From: Atrichornis clamosus
Taxonomy: Eukaryota > Chordata > Aves > Passeriformes > Menuridae
Length of the DNA stretch: 64,000 bases
Assembly: GCA_013400975.1 (NCBI GenBank)
Contig: WBMZ01003323.1
Span: 47,215 to 111,214, forward strand
Direction: 5' to 3'
Part shown: in pieces, positions 1 through 13,242 of the stretch
How positions within the stretch are numbered: position 1 is the first letter of the stretch
Layout: each line of letters opens with the position of its first letter
Program-made: the position numbers and the translations under genes
The notes under the pieces: model-generated
Database searches by the model: none
The model's input: only the letters and a program-made list of their open reading frames with translations
Told to the model about the DNA's origin: nothing

Positions 1-650
1 GAAGCCACCCCTGCAGCACCCCCCACTCTCAAAACCAGGCCTTGCAAAACTACAACAATGGCATAAAATCATTTTAAGGACATTAATTGAATGTTCCTGC
101 TGAACAGAAGATCTGCAGAATAGAGGAGACAAAGAGTGTGCACAGTTCCTTAGAGCTGGTTACAAAGCCTTGAGTTCAGAGTGATGTTCTTGCTGATGAA
201 AACTATCAAGAATAGCGGAACTTAAAAGGGTTTTCTTGGGTGCAGAGAAGACCTTTCTCTAGAAATTAAAATGCCTGAAAGTGACTCCCATTCAGTATAA
301 GGGAAAGTGGCAGCATCGTTAGTTCAGTAGTATAGATTGTGACCCTTCTCTGTCTATGAAATCAAGTTCACTAGTGAAACTTTTTATTAGAATGGCTATT
401 GGTATGGGCTAGATCCTAACCAGATTGCTGCTGAAAGCAATCACAACTGCTTAATCTAAGGAGAATTATTAAATTAAAACATATCTGGAGTTTCTTGATA
501 AGAGAATAATATTAACCTAAAATACAGAGGGTTAGAAATATGGAAAAGAGAGTGATACAAAGGTATCACACCTGAAAGAAATTATTTTTCATGATGTCAT
601 AGCAGGCAAATATATTTTTTTAAAAAGGAAAAAAGTGATACTTGCACTCA
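1..650. other. AT-rich single-copy DNA, no gene seen
   Basis: No repeat family, convincing exon or RNA gene is recognisable. All frames are broken by frequent stops, and CpG is nearly absent, as is usual for bulk avian non-coding DNA. Confidence 0.6.
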
Positions 651-706
651 TGTCATGGTTTAACCCCAGCTAGCAACTACCGTGCAGTCACTGTCACTCC
701 CCGACT
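651..706. mobile_element. Probable fragment of an avian ERV LTR end
   Basis: The stretch starts TGTCATGGTTTAACCCCAGC and continues with an AGCAACTA..GTGCAG..CACTCCCC pattern. I recall this as the beginning of a common avian endogenous-retrovirus LTR that starts with TG. Only about 55 bp look alike; downstream DNA to 790 does not obviously continue the LTR, so this is a stub or a diverged copy. The family assignment is from memory and was not computed. Confidence 0.45.
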
Positions 707-1087
707 ATCAGCCCAACCAGCCCAAAGCAGCACTACTCATCTTTCCTACAAGCAGTTTCAATCATTGCTACCACCGTTAGAGCATTGCAAAAGTTGTCCT
801 TTTTCCTAGGGATGAATAGGATCTTTCCTCCTCAGGTCTATCTCTACCCCTTGACAATTTCTCTCTCTAGGTTTGTTATTTTGCTTCTAACTTTGCTTCT
901 CGCTCTTCATTATTAACTGCTGAAGTTTCCTTTTTCGATCATCTGTCTTCTATTTCACTGCCTAGGATTGTCACACTCTCTTGTTGACTCAGCATATTTC
1001 TCTTTGATCTCACAGTTTTATTTTGCTTTCTGATCTCAGCCTTCTCTCCAGTGCAAACTAATCCTTTCTGCACATAATGAAAGAGGG
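707..1087. other. Pyrimidine-rich unique DNA
   Basis: The + strand between about 820 and 1065 is strongly C/T-rich, with many TCT and CTT runs. It includes two polypyrimidine tracts followed by AG, which resemble splice acceptors. No adjacent coding frame or donor makes an exon, and no repeat family is recognised. Confidence 0.5.
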
Positions 1088-2765
1088 TTTTAAACTAAAG
1101 TTGCTGGGGGAGGGGAACCTCAACCCATCCCGCTCTTACCAGTTTGATGCCAGTGTCAGCAAGAGGTGCCCAGAGCCTGGAATAATATGTCAGGGGAAGA
1201 GCATCTGAAGAGCAACACAAGGGAATTCCAGCTACTAGGTCAGCCTCATGGAGGGCCCAACTCAAACGCCTCTTTGCAAACACGGGAAGTACACAAGGGG
1301 AGTCAGGGACTACACGTGCCTTCAGGGCTGTCACCTTAGCGACATCACTGAGATGTGTTGGGAGGGCTCCTATGACTGGAGTGTTGGAATGGGAGGATGC
1401 AGGCTCTTAAGAAGGACAGGCCAGGAAGACAAGGAGAGGGTGTCACCCTCTGTGTCAATGACCAGTTGGAGTGCATAGGGATGGATGAGGAGTTGACCAA
1501 GAACTTATGGGTTAGGATTAAAGGGAGGCAGGGACAGGTGACATTATACTGGGGCTCTGCTACTGGTCGCCCAAACAGGAAAACTGAGCAGATGACAGAT
1601 ATAGACAGATAGGAGCAGCCTCACACTCACAAGTCCTGGTTCTCATGGGAGACTTCAATCACCCCAAAATCTGTTGCAGGAGCAATCCAGGAGGTTCCTG
1701 AAATTCACTAGCGTTAACTTCCTTATGCAAGGGAGAGAGAAGCCAATGAGAAGTGGTGTTATGCTGGACCTTGTTGTCACCAACAGGGAGAGTCTGGTGG
1801 GAAATGTGAAGCTCAAGGGCAGCCTGAGCCGCAGTGGCCATGACATGGTGAAGATCAAGATCCTTAGAGCAGCAAGGATGGCACTCAGCAAGTTCCCTAC
1901 CGTGAACATCAGAAGAACAGACTCTCCAGGGATCTGCCTGGTAGATTACCATAGAATAAAGCCTCCATTCCTATGGAGTGAAGAGAGGCCCAAGAAAATG
2001 GGTTAATATTCAAGGATCATCTGCAAGCTCAGAAGTAATGACAACAAAGAGGAAGTCAGGCAAAAATGCCAGGAGGTGTGTGTGGATGAACAAGGAGGTC
2101 ATGGACAAATTGAAACACAAAAAGGAATTGTACAGAGGGCAGAAGCAAAGACAGGTAGGAATACAGAGAAATTGTCCAAGCAGCCAGCGATTAGGAAAGT
2201 TAAAGCCCTGATATGGGTAACAAAAAAAGTTTCTATAGGTACGTTGGTGATAAAAGGAAGGTTAGGGAAAACGTGAGTTATCTCTGGAAGGAAATGGGAG
2301 ACGGTTACCCAGAGCATGGAGAAGGCTCAAATACTCGATGACATTTTTGTCTCAGTCTTCATTGGCAAGTGTTCCAGCCACACTACCCAAGTCACGGAAG
2401 GCAGAGGCAGGGACTGGGAGAATGAAGAAGTCTGCTGTAGGAAAAGATCGGTTTCAAGTCTATTTAAGGAACCTGAATGTGCACCTGGTGAGATGCATCC
2501 ATGAGTCCCGAGGGAAGTCGTGGATGAAGTTGCTAAGCCACTGTCCATTATATTTGAGAACTCGTGGCAATCAGTTCCCACTGATTGGAAAAGAGGAAAC
2601 ATAACCCCATATTTTAAAAAGGGAAAAGAAGGAAACCGAGAAACCATTGGCCAGTCCATTTCCCCTCAGTGCCCACCAGAATCACAAAGCAGATCCTGCT
2701 GAAAACTATTCTAAGGCGTATGGAAAATAAGGAGATTTGTGACAGCCAAGAGCGGCTTCACTAAG
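1088..2765 (+). pseudogene. Decayed CR1 ORF2 (endonuclease plus N-terminal RT part)
   Basis: This is the coding remnant of the CR1 element above. The endonuclease half runs from about 1240 to 1960. The linker and start of the reverse transcriptase run from about 2030 to 2765. The reading frame changes several times, seen as overlapping open pieces at 1397-1612, 1674-2006, 1978-2211, 2338-2604 and 2520-2702. The fragment stops before the YxDD active-site region of LINE polymerases, so it cannot encode an active enzyme. An intact CR1 ORF2 is roughly 900 residues or more; what remains here corresponds to somewhat more than half. Confidence 0.88.
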
Positions 2766-3159
2766 TTCTAATAAAGACAGGCTGAGAGCATTGGGGCTGT
2801 TCAGTCTGGGGAAGAGCCGGCTCTGGGGAGACTTTATTCCAGCCTTTCAGTAACTAAATGGGGTCTTCATGAGAGCTGGAGAGCACTACAAGGGCCTGTA
2901 GTGATAGGACAAGGGAGAATGGCTTTAAACTGGAAGACTGGGTTCAGATTAGGTATCAGAAAGACATTCTCTACTGTGAGAGTGGTAAGGCACTGGAACA
3001 GGTTTCCCAGAGAAGTTGTGGATGCCCCATCCCTGGAAATGTGCAAGGCCGGGTTGGATGATGTCCTAGTCTTGTAGAAGGTGTCCCTGCCCATGGCAGG
3101 AAGGTTGGGAAGATGAACTCTAACATCTCTTCCAACCCAAACCATTCTGATTCTATGAT
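1088..3159 (+). mobile_element. CR1 LINE, 5'-truncated and internally deleted
   Basis: This is a non-LTR retrotransposon of the avian CR1 family, which moves by target-primed reverse transcription. Translated segments in shifting frames match the CR1 ORF2 product. They include a GSYDWSVG block near 1365-1385 and an MGDFN block at 1645-1659, the catalytic Asp-Asn signature of apurinic-type endonucleases. A basic stretch with KHKKELYRG follows near 2110, and the WKRGNITP block of the reverse transcriptase near 2590. At about 2770 the sequence jumps to the CR1 3' region ([17 protein letters not shown] frame, then 3' UTR) and ends in the CR1 terminus at 3159. The catalytic palm of the polymerase is missing. 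Frameshifts and stops are many, so the element is dead. Confidence 0.93.
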
Positions 3160-6100
3160 AACCAGTCCCCAACTTACATATCTCATTTCCTATTCTCTCT
3201 CATTTCCTTCTGTCTCATACATTATTTTTAATGTTTTCTCCTCATTGTAACATAACTTTTCCCTACTCTCCTCCATACTACTCAGAGGTCTTTATATCTA
3301 GGGCATTTACTTTAACCTTAGCATGGGAAAGTATTGCCCAAAACTTAGTAATTTTTACTTTCAAGTAAAAGTTTGTCTGTTAATAGCCTGTTTTATTTAA
3401 GAACAAGGTGCAACAAGACTTGGAAACTTTCAGATGTAATGAAAATGCAGATATTCTCTTAGGCATAGCAATTTTATTAAATAATACACTGTCTTCCCAC
3501 TTCTTTAAATATTTAAAATCATTTTGCAACTCTTTCCACACAGTACACAAGCAGAAAGCAATTGGGCAAAAATAGCAGTCATTAACTTTGTAGATGCACT
3601 AAGCACAGCAGGTAGTACATAGGATTCAAATTCAAACCACCTCTTCTCAGAAGCAAAGTCTGGATGAGGTTTTGCTTTCTGCAGGAGACAGAGGCAGTAT
3701 CATCTGAATGCTCATTAAAATAAAACATAAGGACTGATCTTTATGGTTATGAGTAGGCAAAATTAATTTGGAACTCAGGACAATTGTGCATAAGAGACAA
3801 AAATCCTTAAACAAAGCCTATTAAAAGGATTCTAGATTAATGAAATTAAATATTAGTTAACAGTATTAGAGACTCTAAGGGATGAAAACTTGACTTTTAC
3901 AAATGTGTAAGTGTGGTAGATAGAGGTCCTTAAAAGGTATTTGGTACTTTTCAGTATGCAGAAGTGCAGTATGTATTAATCCAATATTGTTTTTAACGTG
4001 TTTGATGTCTCTTGGGGAAAAGGTACATAGCTCATATTTGTAACAGCACATAAAGAAAAGTGTGCTATCGATTGGTCTCACTGGCTGTGCACTCTGGTTT
4101 TGCTATGTTAATTACAGCCACCTTTCTTTCGACCTGCTCCATGAAGGTCAATGTTGTAAACTGTAAAGAGACCCCATCTGACACCCAAACTATAATTTTC
4201 TGCGAAGGTTGAGTCCCTTGTACCAGCAGGCATGACCACAGTGCAAGTCACCAAAGCTGCTCCTAGGAATCACAGGACTTTTTGGCAGGAGTACAGTGAT
4301 TCCACATAGTTGCACATTCAGAGGTGCCATTCATAATCTGTCAGTGACCTCCAGGACACAGAACCTCCCAGGTTTCCCAAGTCTGTTTCTTTATTGAATG
4401 ATAAAACCAAGCAGGTTTTACTGCATTTCATATCCCTTGGTCCCATGTAATTTCTATATTAGCAAATTTAAAAGCAACCACCACTGAAAATTTGTATCCT
4501 CTGTGAAGTTAATCATGGCAATGTTAATGAGAGAGTAAGGATAGGCTGGACCACAGGCACAGGTGGGTGTGCTTTACAGAGGTGCACACTCCATTCAGAA
4601 GAGATTTCTGCAAGCACTGAGAGACCTCTCCTTGGGGCCTGTGAGTCCCTCCTCTCCCCAGTCTAAGGGAGAATGTTGGTTTTTGCAATGCTACTTCAAT
4701 TGATCAAAAGATTATCTAATAGCCTGGGTTGAAATAGTATGTGAGAAAGGGCAGGTTATCTTAAAGCTGCTCAGTGTCCAGGGATTTAAAAAAAAAACCT
4801 GTTGACTATCAATCTTTGAAAACTTTCCTGCTTACAAGACCTTTATAATGTCCTCTGTTATATGCGAAGAGTTGCTGGTTTCAGTCTGCAGCTTTGCAGA
4901 CAGCTTTCACAAGGAAAAAAAAAAAACAAAAACCCCCACAAAACTACTTCAGTTGGTTGCAGTCTCAATAAAAGGTCAAGGATTAGAGGTGTAAAAAACA
5001 GAACTGACCTTCTTCTTGCAAAGGTGCCATGGATACATATGGGCAGACGGGCGGCAGAGAGGCAGTGGGAGAAAGTTCACTCCTCCTTATTCCATGGTTG
5101 CAGAAATAACTGTCCCAAGTAAAAGGCTGAAGGACTTCCACGTGCAGGGACTTCAAGCTTTTCCTCTTCCTGAGCACTGAATTTCCCTTAGTGAGTTTTA
5201 TAATTAATTATCAACATGCCATTAGCTATGGCATCATACAGTAGACTTCACCAAGTCAGGCCTTTCCATCTTTATCAAGCAGGATAATATATTTCAAAGT
5301 CAAAAGGAAAAACGCATTAGGTAACACGATGGCAACTCTAACCCTTCTGAATATATTGCACCATAAATACTAGGAACCACTACAGTAGAGCTTTTATCAA
5401 ATCCTGGCCCTGAACGTAAGAGACTGAGGCTTCCACAAATCAGAAAAATGATAAAATAAATCAATCTTCCTGATGTCATATTATTGCGAGCTGCCATCTC
5501 TAAAGAACACAGGATAGTCAATAGTTGGTGTGACAAATGGACCAGCCACTGCTGCAGCTTTGAGACAGACACTCATCTCAGGTTAATCAATGTAAAGGGA
5601 ATAAAATATCCAAATCTTCGGTGCTGTTATTCAAAGCTCCTGTTGGCAGAGTACTAAAATATGTATGGCTAATTTGGAATTCAGATTACCTTCAACAGCA
5701 GCCCTTCTATGCTTAAAAGTAGGCATATATTTAAATGCCTTACAGAAATGGAATTGAAAAGGGAAAATGGGCTAATAAAGGTTTAGGAGCCTGAGCTGAC
5801 AAACCAACCAATTTTAAATTCAGACAGGCATGGTGCTTTTCGTGTTATAAGAAGGAAGGCACCTACTGTTCATGTTTGCTTCTTTGTAAACATCATACTT
5901 GCTCTGCTGGCACTGGCATCCCATAATTATTTTCCTTACCAATAAAGGCTGCAGCTGAAATTCCCCTCATAAATCTTTCTTCCCCAAACAATTCAATTTT
6001 TACTTACCTCCACTATGATTAGCTGAGCATGCATTTTTAAAGCCTGTTTCTTCCCCCCATTCCAATGTGGGGTCATGTGCTGACTTTGAAGTCAATTTTC

Positions 6101-9100
6101 AAGCAAGATGGGCTTTGCTGAGCACCTCAGCTTCCATGAACAGGGAGGGACAAGATGTGAGCCTGTGTGGCAAAGCCTGTAACCGCAGAAGAGCAGCCAC
6201 ACGGATAAAGGGAGTGAGAGAGGGGTAAAACCTCCTCCTGTGTGAGCACTGTATGGCTATAGCTGGCTGACTGCTCCGTGGCCAGAGATGAAGTTACTGC
6301 AGAAGTAGGCTTAGAAATGGATGTTTTTGGCTACATGCATATACATGCATGCTGTCTGAAACAGAATTGCCTCTGCATATGTGTAGGCTATTACTGAAAA
6401 AGTAAAAACATTTTGGCCTAGGAGCTGAGAACCGGCATCTTCATCTAACTATGTCTAAATTCATACCAGCTGTTGTACCACATCAGACCTACCAGTTTTC
6501 AAATTGCTGGCATGATACCAAAACATAGTCCAAAAAGTACTGAACGTAGTCTGCTATTTTGGTGCAAAACTGGGAAAAAAGTACAACTTATCCATAAACA
6601 TCACTTAGAATAAATTCCAAATACAATGCATTTGGGAAGGTCTAAGTTTAGTTTTGTTTGATATAAGGCAACCTTTGAAATTGCAGCAGTCTGTGGAAAT
6701 GTAAATAACCATTCTGTTTTATTTTTAGGAGCCAGGTAGAACTGAGAGGGAGGAAGAAGTAACATTTGCAATTTTCTATGTAGAACAAAAATATTTTTAT
6801 AGAGTAAAAATATGTGTGAGGTAAGATGGTACTGGTTTAGGTGCTTTTAAGAGCAGACCCCCACTGAAAGGACAGATTATGTAAAGGGACATATACTGCA
6901 GTACCAACATTTTATAAATATCGTTGTACCAAACGTAGTACATGGCCAATTTTTCTGAATTTGATAATACTTTAAGAACATGCCTGCCTGATAGACTCTC
7001 CGACTCAGTAAGGAAAATGAAGGGGTGCTGAGACTAAACACCAAATCATGTTCTTCAATGACAGCTCCTCCTGGTTTCAGCTGTGCTGAAGCTAGCCCCT
7101 ACAAATAGGAAAACTTCTGATTTTCTTACCCTGTTTCAGGTAGGGAAAATTAGATAGACAACTGAGGATCTTATCAGGCTTTTAAAAAAAAAGGGGAGCG
7201 ATTTCTACTTAGTTTCAAAACACACAGTAAATTAAAGAATTTTTAAAAGGAAGGGCACTAATCCTAAATAAGACTTACAGACTACATTCTTTTTCCAAAC
7301 ACAGCTGGAAAAATTGTTGTTGCTAGCAGAAATTCCAACTTCATTATGCTCTCAGTGATGTTGAGCCATCTTTACCTGGGGTGAGGTAATGTTCTCACTT
7401 GAAGAGCAGGAAGGATGGACTGGACAGCAGTATGCTTTGTGTTGGGCTACAACACATCTTCTAGTCTTCAATTCTTTCAGCATTTTGCTCCAATGGCAAT
7501 ACTTTCTTGCTATTTATGTGTGCTTAGCTCCTATTTTAAATGGGCCAGTCTTTAACTTCGTCTTTTTCATTTATCATTAATTAAAAAGAAAAAACAAAGT
7601 CAGAAGTTTCTGTCTTTTAATGGCTCTTGCTTTGTGAACCCATAGTTCTGAAATGTACTGTTTTATTGATAGTGTGACATGTTGTACGAATATCTCAAGC
7701 AATTCCATAAATTTTGTAAACATAGGCAATTATTTATATTTTAATCAGTGGCCACTATGTTTTTTTTAATTACCTTAAGAGCTAGTCAAGTATTTTAAGG
7801 GGTTATGCCAAAGTACTTTTCCTTTGAGAAAAGCAATTTTGTCAACATTGAAATGCCTGAGAACTCTTCAAATCTGACACATCCAAACCTTTAAGTAGCC
7901 ACTGAGGATGAATGTGACAACAGGCAAAAGAAGTTAATGTATTCCTTGAAAGATATAGGAGCATAGAAAAGGTGAGGAAGAGGGTACACTATAAACTGTA
8001 ATAGATTTAATTGTGACTGTAGCAGAAATCTTGTATCTTGTTTTGGAGTCCACAATTCAAGAAAGGATTTTAAGAAAAAAAATAACACAAAACAAACAAA
8101 CACTCATGAAAATATTTTATGAGTTGGTAAATCTCTCTATACTAACAAATGCAAGTTGTCAAATATCAGATGTACGTGGGAAAACTTAATGAGTTAAATA
8201 ACAAAGCCCAAAAGGGAAGCATAAAAGTGGTAGCTCAATGGGTTCTTTTTGTGAATTTCACAATACAGAGAAGCAAGACCATATATAGTGGAACAAGATA
8301 AACATATCTACTATGAGAATTAATTTTAAATTAGATATTACTGAGATTGTAGTGAATTCTTCGGCAGTTTTTACCACCAAGACTGTAAGTGTTTACTATA
8401 ACTTCTACTCTGATTCATGCTGTGTCCTCCGGCTCCTTGTGATATCTGTTTTTTCCAATAGTGTTCCTTAAATATATGTTAGTGTCAGAAAGCCTGAACT
8501 GGAAGGAAGCATTTAAGGAGAATTTTATTCTAAGTAAATGTTTTTCAAGAAATCTCTGTGTGTTTGACTTGAATTCTTTGCTTTTGTAAAGAAAAATTGC
8601 CGAAAATTTTAAACTTCCTGTGAAAATAAAGTGTTAGTTTCCCTCTTTTTGATAAGTCCTTTGAAGGAAATCTCCTTTAAAAACTGTACACTGAAGACAT
8701 TCTGAAAAACATAGATTTTTAGAGTCACAACACAGTGAAGCAGTCATCCATTATATATTCAAAGAATGTATGCTCTCTTTTCTTGTGTTTACTGTATTTA
8801 TTGGTGCTTTAACACTTGCAAGAGTAATTTCAAGTATGTTTGCACTATACCTACACCTTTATGATGCTGGATCTGTTGGTCTTAAGAGATGTTCTTCTAA
8901 TTCACTTGTGATACATCCTCAGCCATATTTATTGTATTTGCAAGGATTAATGGAGGGAAGCCAATTTGAAGGATTAGGATTTTCAGTCCCCAGTGCATTC
9001 AAATACTTTCCTACTGCATACATAATCTCAGTCTATAGTTATTGTGGGGAATTTCCTTTCTTAGGGGTTCTCTGTTTCTTATTTCACCATATAAATCTTG

Positions 9101-12100
9101 GCACTTCTCCTTTTGCTTATTTTAGATATATTTCTAGCATGTCAGGAGATTCTATGATTGTCTAAAGAATTAATTGATGATATGCTTTGTGCTAACCTCA
9201 ATCCTTTTTCTGTTCCCTACTTTACATGCTAGAGTTCAGAGGCTTACTCCATATTTGTTGTCCGTACAACTACTACATCTTACCAGTCTGTGTTGCTTCA
9301 TGTTGAAATAGATTCTCTCTTCCACACTGAAAATGTAAGGTATCCACCCACAGCAATACCAGCCCAGATTCAGCTGAACTCTTGATTTTTTATCAGATTC
9401 CCAGATCCAGGTCCTCTTTGGAGAAAATTTAGGTTAGGTTCTGCAGTGTTGAACTTGGTTTTATGTGGGTTTCAAGTTCAATTCATGAAAGTAATTTATA
9501 TTCCATATAATATTTCAGTTTTACTTTACACTGATTTTCCTGCTGCTCCCTTTCCAGCCATCCAGGTGTAAATATCCACATCTTTGCCTGTTTAGGGCAG
9601 AATCTAACAGAAGGGGCACAGCAGCTGCTCTCTGTCAATTACTTGCTATCCAAGTAGAAACTTATCCCTCTCCTGTTTGAGAATCTGTGACTTAGCTGGT
9701 AGAGAAGTCTTTCGGAAAAGAGACCTGTACCCTCTTTGAGTGGCACAGAAATACTCCCTTAGTTTTATGTGGGTTTTCATTTGAGCACTCAGAGCTGTGG
9801 AGGTTCTTAGGGCTTTGTGAGTCAGCTAGAGGCTGCAACGTTCTCAGCAAAGTAGAAGTGTTGAAGACTGAAATAAGTGATGTGTACAAGAGGAAAATGA
9901 AATGAAAGGAGCCCAGAGAAACCACAGTTGACTTTTCTGGAGCAATTGGTCCTACTATTAGAATATGGAGTAGAAGTAGTAATGTGCTGTATTTAGCTGT
10001 GAATCAAACACTCTGCAACATAAGGTAGGACAAAGAAAGGCAGAAAACTCATGGCCCAGTTTTAAACATGCTTGAGCAGCAGTGCTGCACTGTGGTGTTC
10101 CAGTAACTGAATGCGCTTCTTTGCCACTGATGCAGACGGCCCAGGAAGGAACTGGATCTGCTTGCTCCAACCCTTCAATAATGAGACACAGGCTGCTTGT
10201 GTATTACGTGGAATTTTAGAAAGATTACCAATATGAGAAGAAGATCCTTTCTTTTGAACAGGATTTCAAGATTTTTAAATGCAATTTCATTCCAATTAAA
10301 TTTTAAATTCTGAAATTAAAAAAAAAAAAAAAGAAAAAAGATGAAAGGCTATAGACGAGTGAGAAATTTGGTGGGGGAGGAAGCATTACTGATTTTTTCC
10401 TTATTTATACCTATGCCATCAGCCCAGGGATTTTAAGAGCCCCAAGATCATGAAGAAATGCTGTTACAAGGCATTGACGCACAGTACTTTAAATTGACAA
10501 TTAACATTTTTATTAGTATGTCTTTTCTGTCATGAACATTATGTACAATAAGTCCATTGACTGGTTGAAACTATAACTACAGTCTGGTTAAATTCAAACT
10601 ACCACTGTAATTGCAGATTTTGCTTTCAGGTTGCAGGATCAGCCCCCACTGTCTGGCAAGTGTACGAATTCTGCCTTAAAAATGAGAGTCCATAAATGGG
10701 AACAACAATAGCACATATCTTTAAGGCTTTTACATTTTCATTTGTTTTTATTCAGAACTCCTGTCCTTTTTTCAAAATATTTGTGCCCTAGTAAACTGAT
10801 AATCTGAAGAGGGTTAAAAACAACAAGAAAGGGCAAATTATTTCAGTTAATATAAGCATCCATTTTCTTTCCTCCTGCCTCAGTGTCACTGTATTCAAAG
10901 ACTCTCCTGATGACTTACTACAAAATAGCATTTTACATTTTAAAGGTTGCCAGAAAAATAAGACAGTCTAAACAAATTAGATATTTCAAAGACATCATTT
11001 TGCAAGCAAAGTAGAAAGTTTTTTGGAACTTGTGATACTAATAACAAACGTTTCTTGAAGAGCAATTAAGTATTTTCCCAGTGAAGCACTACTCAGAGTT
11101 GTTGCAGGTTATTTTTAGTCCTCTCCGACCTCTGTAAATATTTATAACACCAAAAGGCAGTCAAGCAGTGACACCCAGTGGCTTCAGAATTCTCTCTTCA
11201 GTTTCTATCGTAGAGAAATCTAGTTTTTATCTCTTGGTTTCAAATCCAGTGTTACTCAAAACGGGTAAATAACTTCCTAATGAAGAAGTAGTGATCCATG
11301 GTAATCCAGACATCTCTGCCTCACTATGTGACACTAGGTTAAATGATTTAACTACTGCCAATATGGGTATTAGTCAGTTCCACATATTCATGGAGTTATT
11401 CAATAAATACATAGAAATGCACTCTGCAAACAAGCATTGAAGTTAGCCTTTGAACAACCAAGGGTACAAAACTCTATGTTTAAAACCCTTTAACTCTCAG
11501 AAAGAAAGAGCATTTTCAACCATTTTTAAAGCCTTTGAAGTTCATGAATGGAAAACAACATAGATGAAAAGTTCTATTAATATTTATGATATTAGTAAAC
11601 ATAAGAGGTGATGTTAGTACTGGCACTTGGGATGGCAGCTCGATATTCTCAAAGTCATCTGGAATTTAAAATGCTAAGCAAACCAAAATTCTGCCAAAAC
11701 AAGTTTTCCTATCAAATATGACTGAACTACAATTTCCACAGAGGTATATCTTGGAAAGAAATTGTCTGCCCAACATAAGGACTGAATGCAAGAAGTCTCC
11801 TTTTCTAATTGCTCTCTCTCAGAGATAAACAAAAATGACATTTTTTTTTTAAATCAATAGTTTTGCTTTATCAAAACAAGAAAAACATCTTAGTCATGTA
11901 GTACTAATGACCATAAAACCAAACTATCAGGTCGTCCAGCCTTTTAAAATGTTCCAGCAGCTGTTCTCAGGGCATGTTTCTGCCAATCTTGCAGATGCTG
12001 CAGAAGAAGAATCCTAGCAGAATCTTTTGTTTTGTTTCTCTACCAGCTCAGTGTAACCAGATGGGTGTATGGAAATAAAGAGATTGTTGAACTGCATTAT

Positions 12101-12705
12101 AGCTATTTCAGCATGTAGGCTCTATGACCTAATACAAGTTTTATTAACTGAACTCAGTAAGAAGGTACAGAAGTCCATGTCCATTACTCTCACACATCTC
12201 GGTGTTCTCTCAGGTTGTTGTTGACTGCCCACTGCAGAAGATGAGGCCAGAGAGGCACGCACCACATCAGTCCTGAAAACAACGATGCATGCCTATTTCA
12301 GAGGAACTTCTCTAAACAACAGTTATGATCGATAGCCTGCACTCCCACACCAATGGGAGGGAGTAGTGACATCTACTCAGAAATTCATAACAACTCCCAA
12401 GCCACGGTGTCGCTGAAGATCCAGCCAGACCCTGAGTGGCAGTGCATGAAAAACAGCAACAGATGCAGCAAGGAACTCAGAGAGAGCTGTTCCTCTGGAA
12501 AAGCAGGAGGCAGCAGTCCTGCCAGGAAGTGTTAGCCTTCAGCACCAAAGTTCCTCCTACAACTGCTTCATCAGGAGTTCTTTTCAAGATCAGACAATAA
12601 ACAATTTTAAACACAATAAAACAAGGTAAAACAGTAAAAGTTATTTCCTCCTCTCTTATTTTGTATTTTGAGGACTGCATGACGACACCTCTGACCCCCC
12701 TGGTC
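3160..12705. other. 9.5 kb of AT-rich single-copy DNA
   Basis: No transposon family, RNA gene or convincing exon is recognised. Poly(A) runs, for example 10318-10334, have no polyadenylation signal or retro-copied body upstream. The longest open frame (8770-9165) is listed separately as doubtful. The stretch may be intergenic or intronic and may contain conserved non-coding elements that cannot be told apart without alignment. Confidence 0.6.
8770..9165 (+). other. Orphan 131-codon open frame, probably not a gene
   Basis: The frame starts MLSFLVFTVFIGALTLARVI, a hydrophobic stretch of about 20 residues that would pass as a signal peptide or membrane anchor. It continues with aromatic-rich sequence and ends YISSMSGDSMIV. 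No domain or family is recognised. The nucleotide sequence is AT-rich like its surroundings, contains no CpG and shows no coding-like composition. There is no promoter, splice site pair or polyadenylation signal in a convincing position. In about 64 kb of DNA read in six frames, one open frame of this length is about what chance would give. Confidence 0.12.
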
Positions 12706-12890
12706 TGGCACAGGAGAAGATTGCCCAGAGAAGTTATGGATGCCCGATGCCTGGAAGTGTTTGGGTCCAGGCTGGATGGGGCTTTGAGAAACCAAGTAAA
12801 ATATGTCTCTTCCTGTCCATGACAATGGGGTTGGAATTAGATGATCTTTAAGGTCCCTTCCAACCCACCCATTCTATCAGTCTGTGATCC
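12706..12890 (+). mobile_element. CR1 3' end fragment
   Basis: The piece begins inside the last ORF2 codons (GCCCAGAGAAGTTATGGATGCC block) and runs through the GATCTTTAAGGTCCCTTCCA block to a CR1-like terminus with ATTCTAT and CTGTGAT. It is about 185 bp long, 5'-truncated like most CR1 copies, and lies directly before a second, different CR1 tail. Confidence 0.9.
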
Positions 12891-12924
12891 TTTGGTCATC
12901 ATCAAATAGAGAAGATAAGGAGTG

Positions 12925-13242
12925 GACCTGATTGGTGACTACAGCTGCCTATTGGGAGTGTGTGGAGAAGATGAATACTGTCTCTTCTCAGAGGTACTCC
13001 GTGATGGAAGGATGAGTGGCACCCAGCCCACTCTGGCAGATGGAGAAATCCCAGTTAGAAAAATGGAAGAGACTGTCACTGTGAGAGTGCTCAGCCATGG
13101 AACAGATGCCCAGGGATGTTGAAGAGTCTCTGTCCTTGAGGCTATCCAAAGATGACTGAACAAGGCCCTGAGCAACCTGACCTGACTGGGGCTGTTCTGA
13201 GCAGGAGCTTGGACTGGAGGTGTCCAAGAGTCTTTCCCAACA
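12925..13242 (+). mobile_element. Older CR1 3' fragment of a second subfamily
   Basis: The sequence contains CTCTTCTCAGAGGT, then a GGAACAG..GCCCAGGGATGTT block, GACTGAACAAGGCCCTGAGCA and GAGCAGGAGCTTGGACTGGA. This is the pattern of older CR1 subfamilies whose tail reads GACCTCCAGAGGTCCCTTCCAAC. It is clearly more diverged than its neighbour at 12706-12890. The terminal TTCTATG unit is missing or decayed. Confidence 0.75.

Noticed and set aside
5884..5893. TGTAAACATC, the seed and start of miR-30
   Set aside because: The remainder of the mature sequence does not match and no complementary arm exists within 80 nt.
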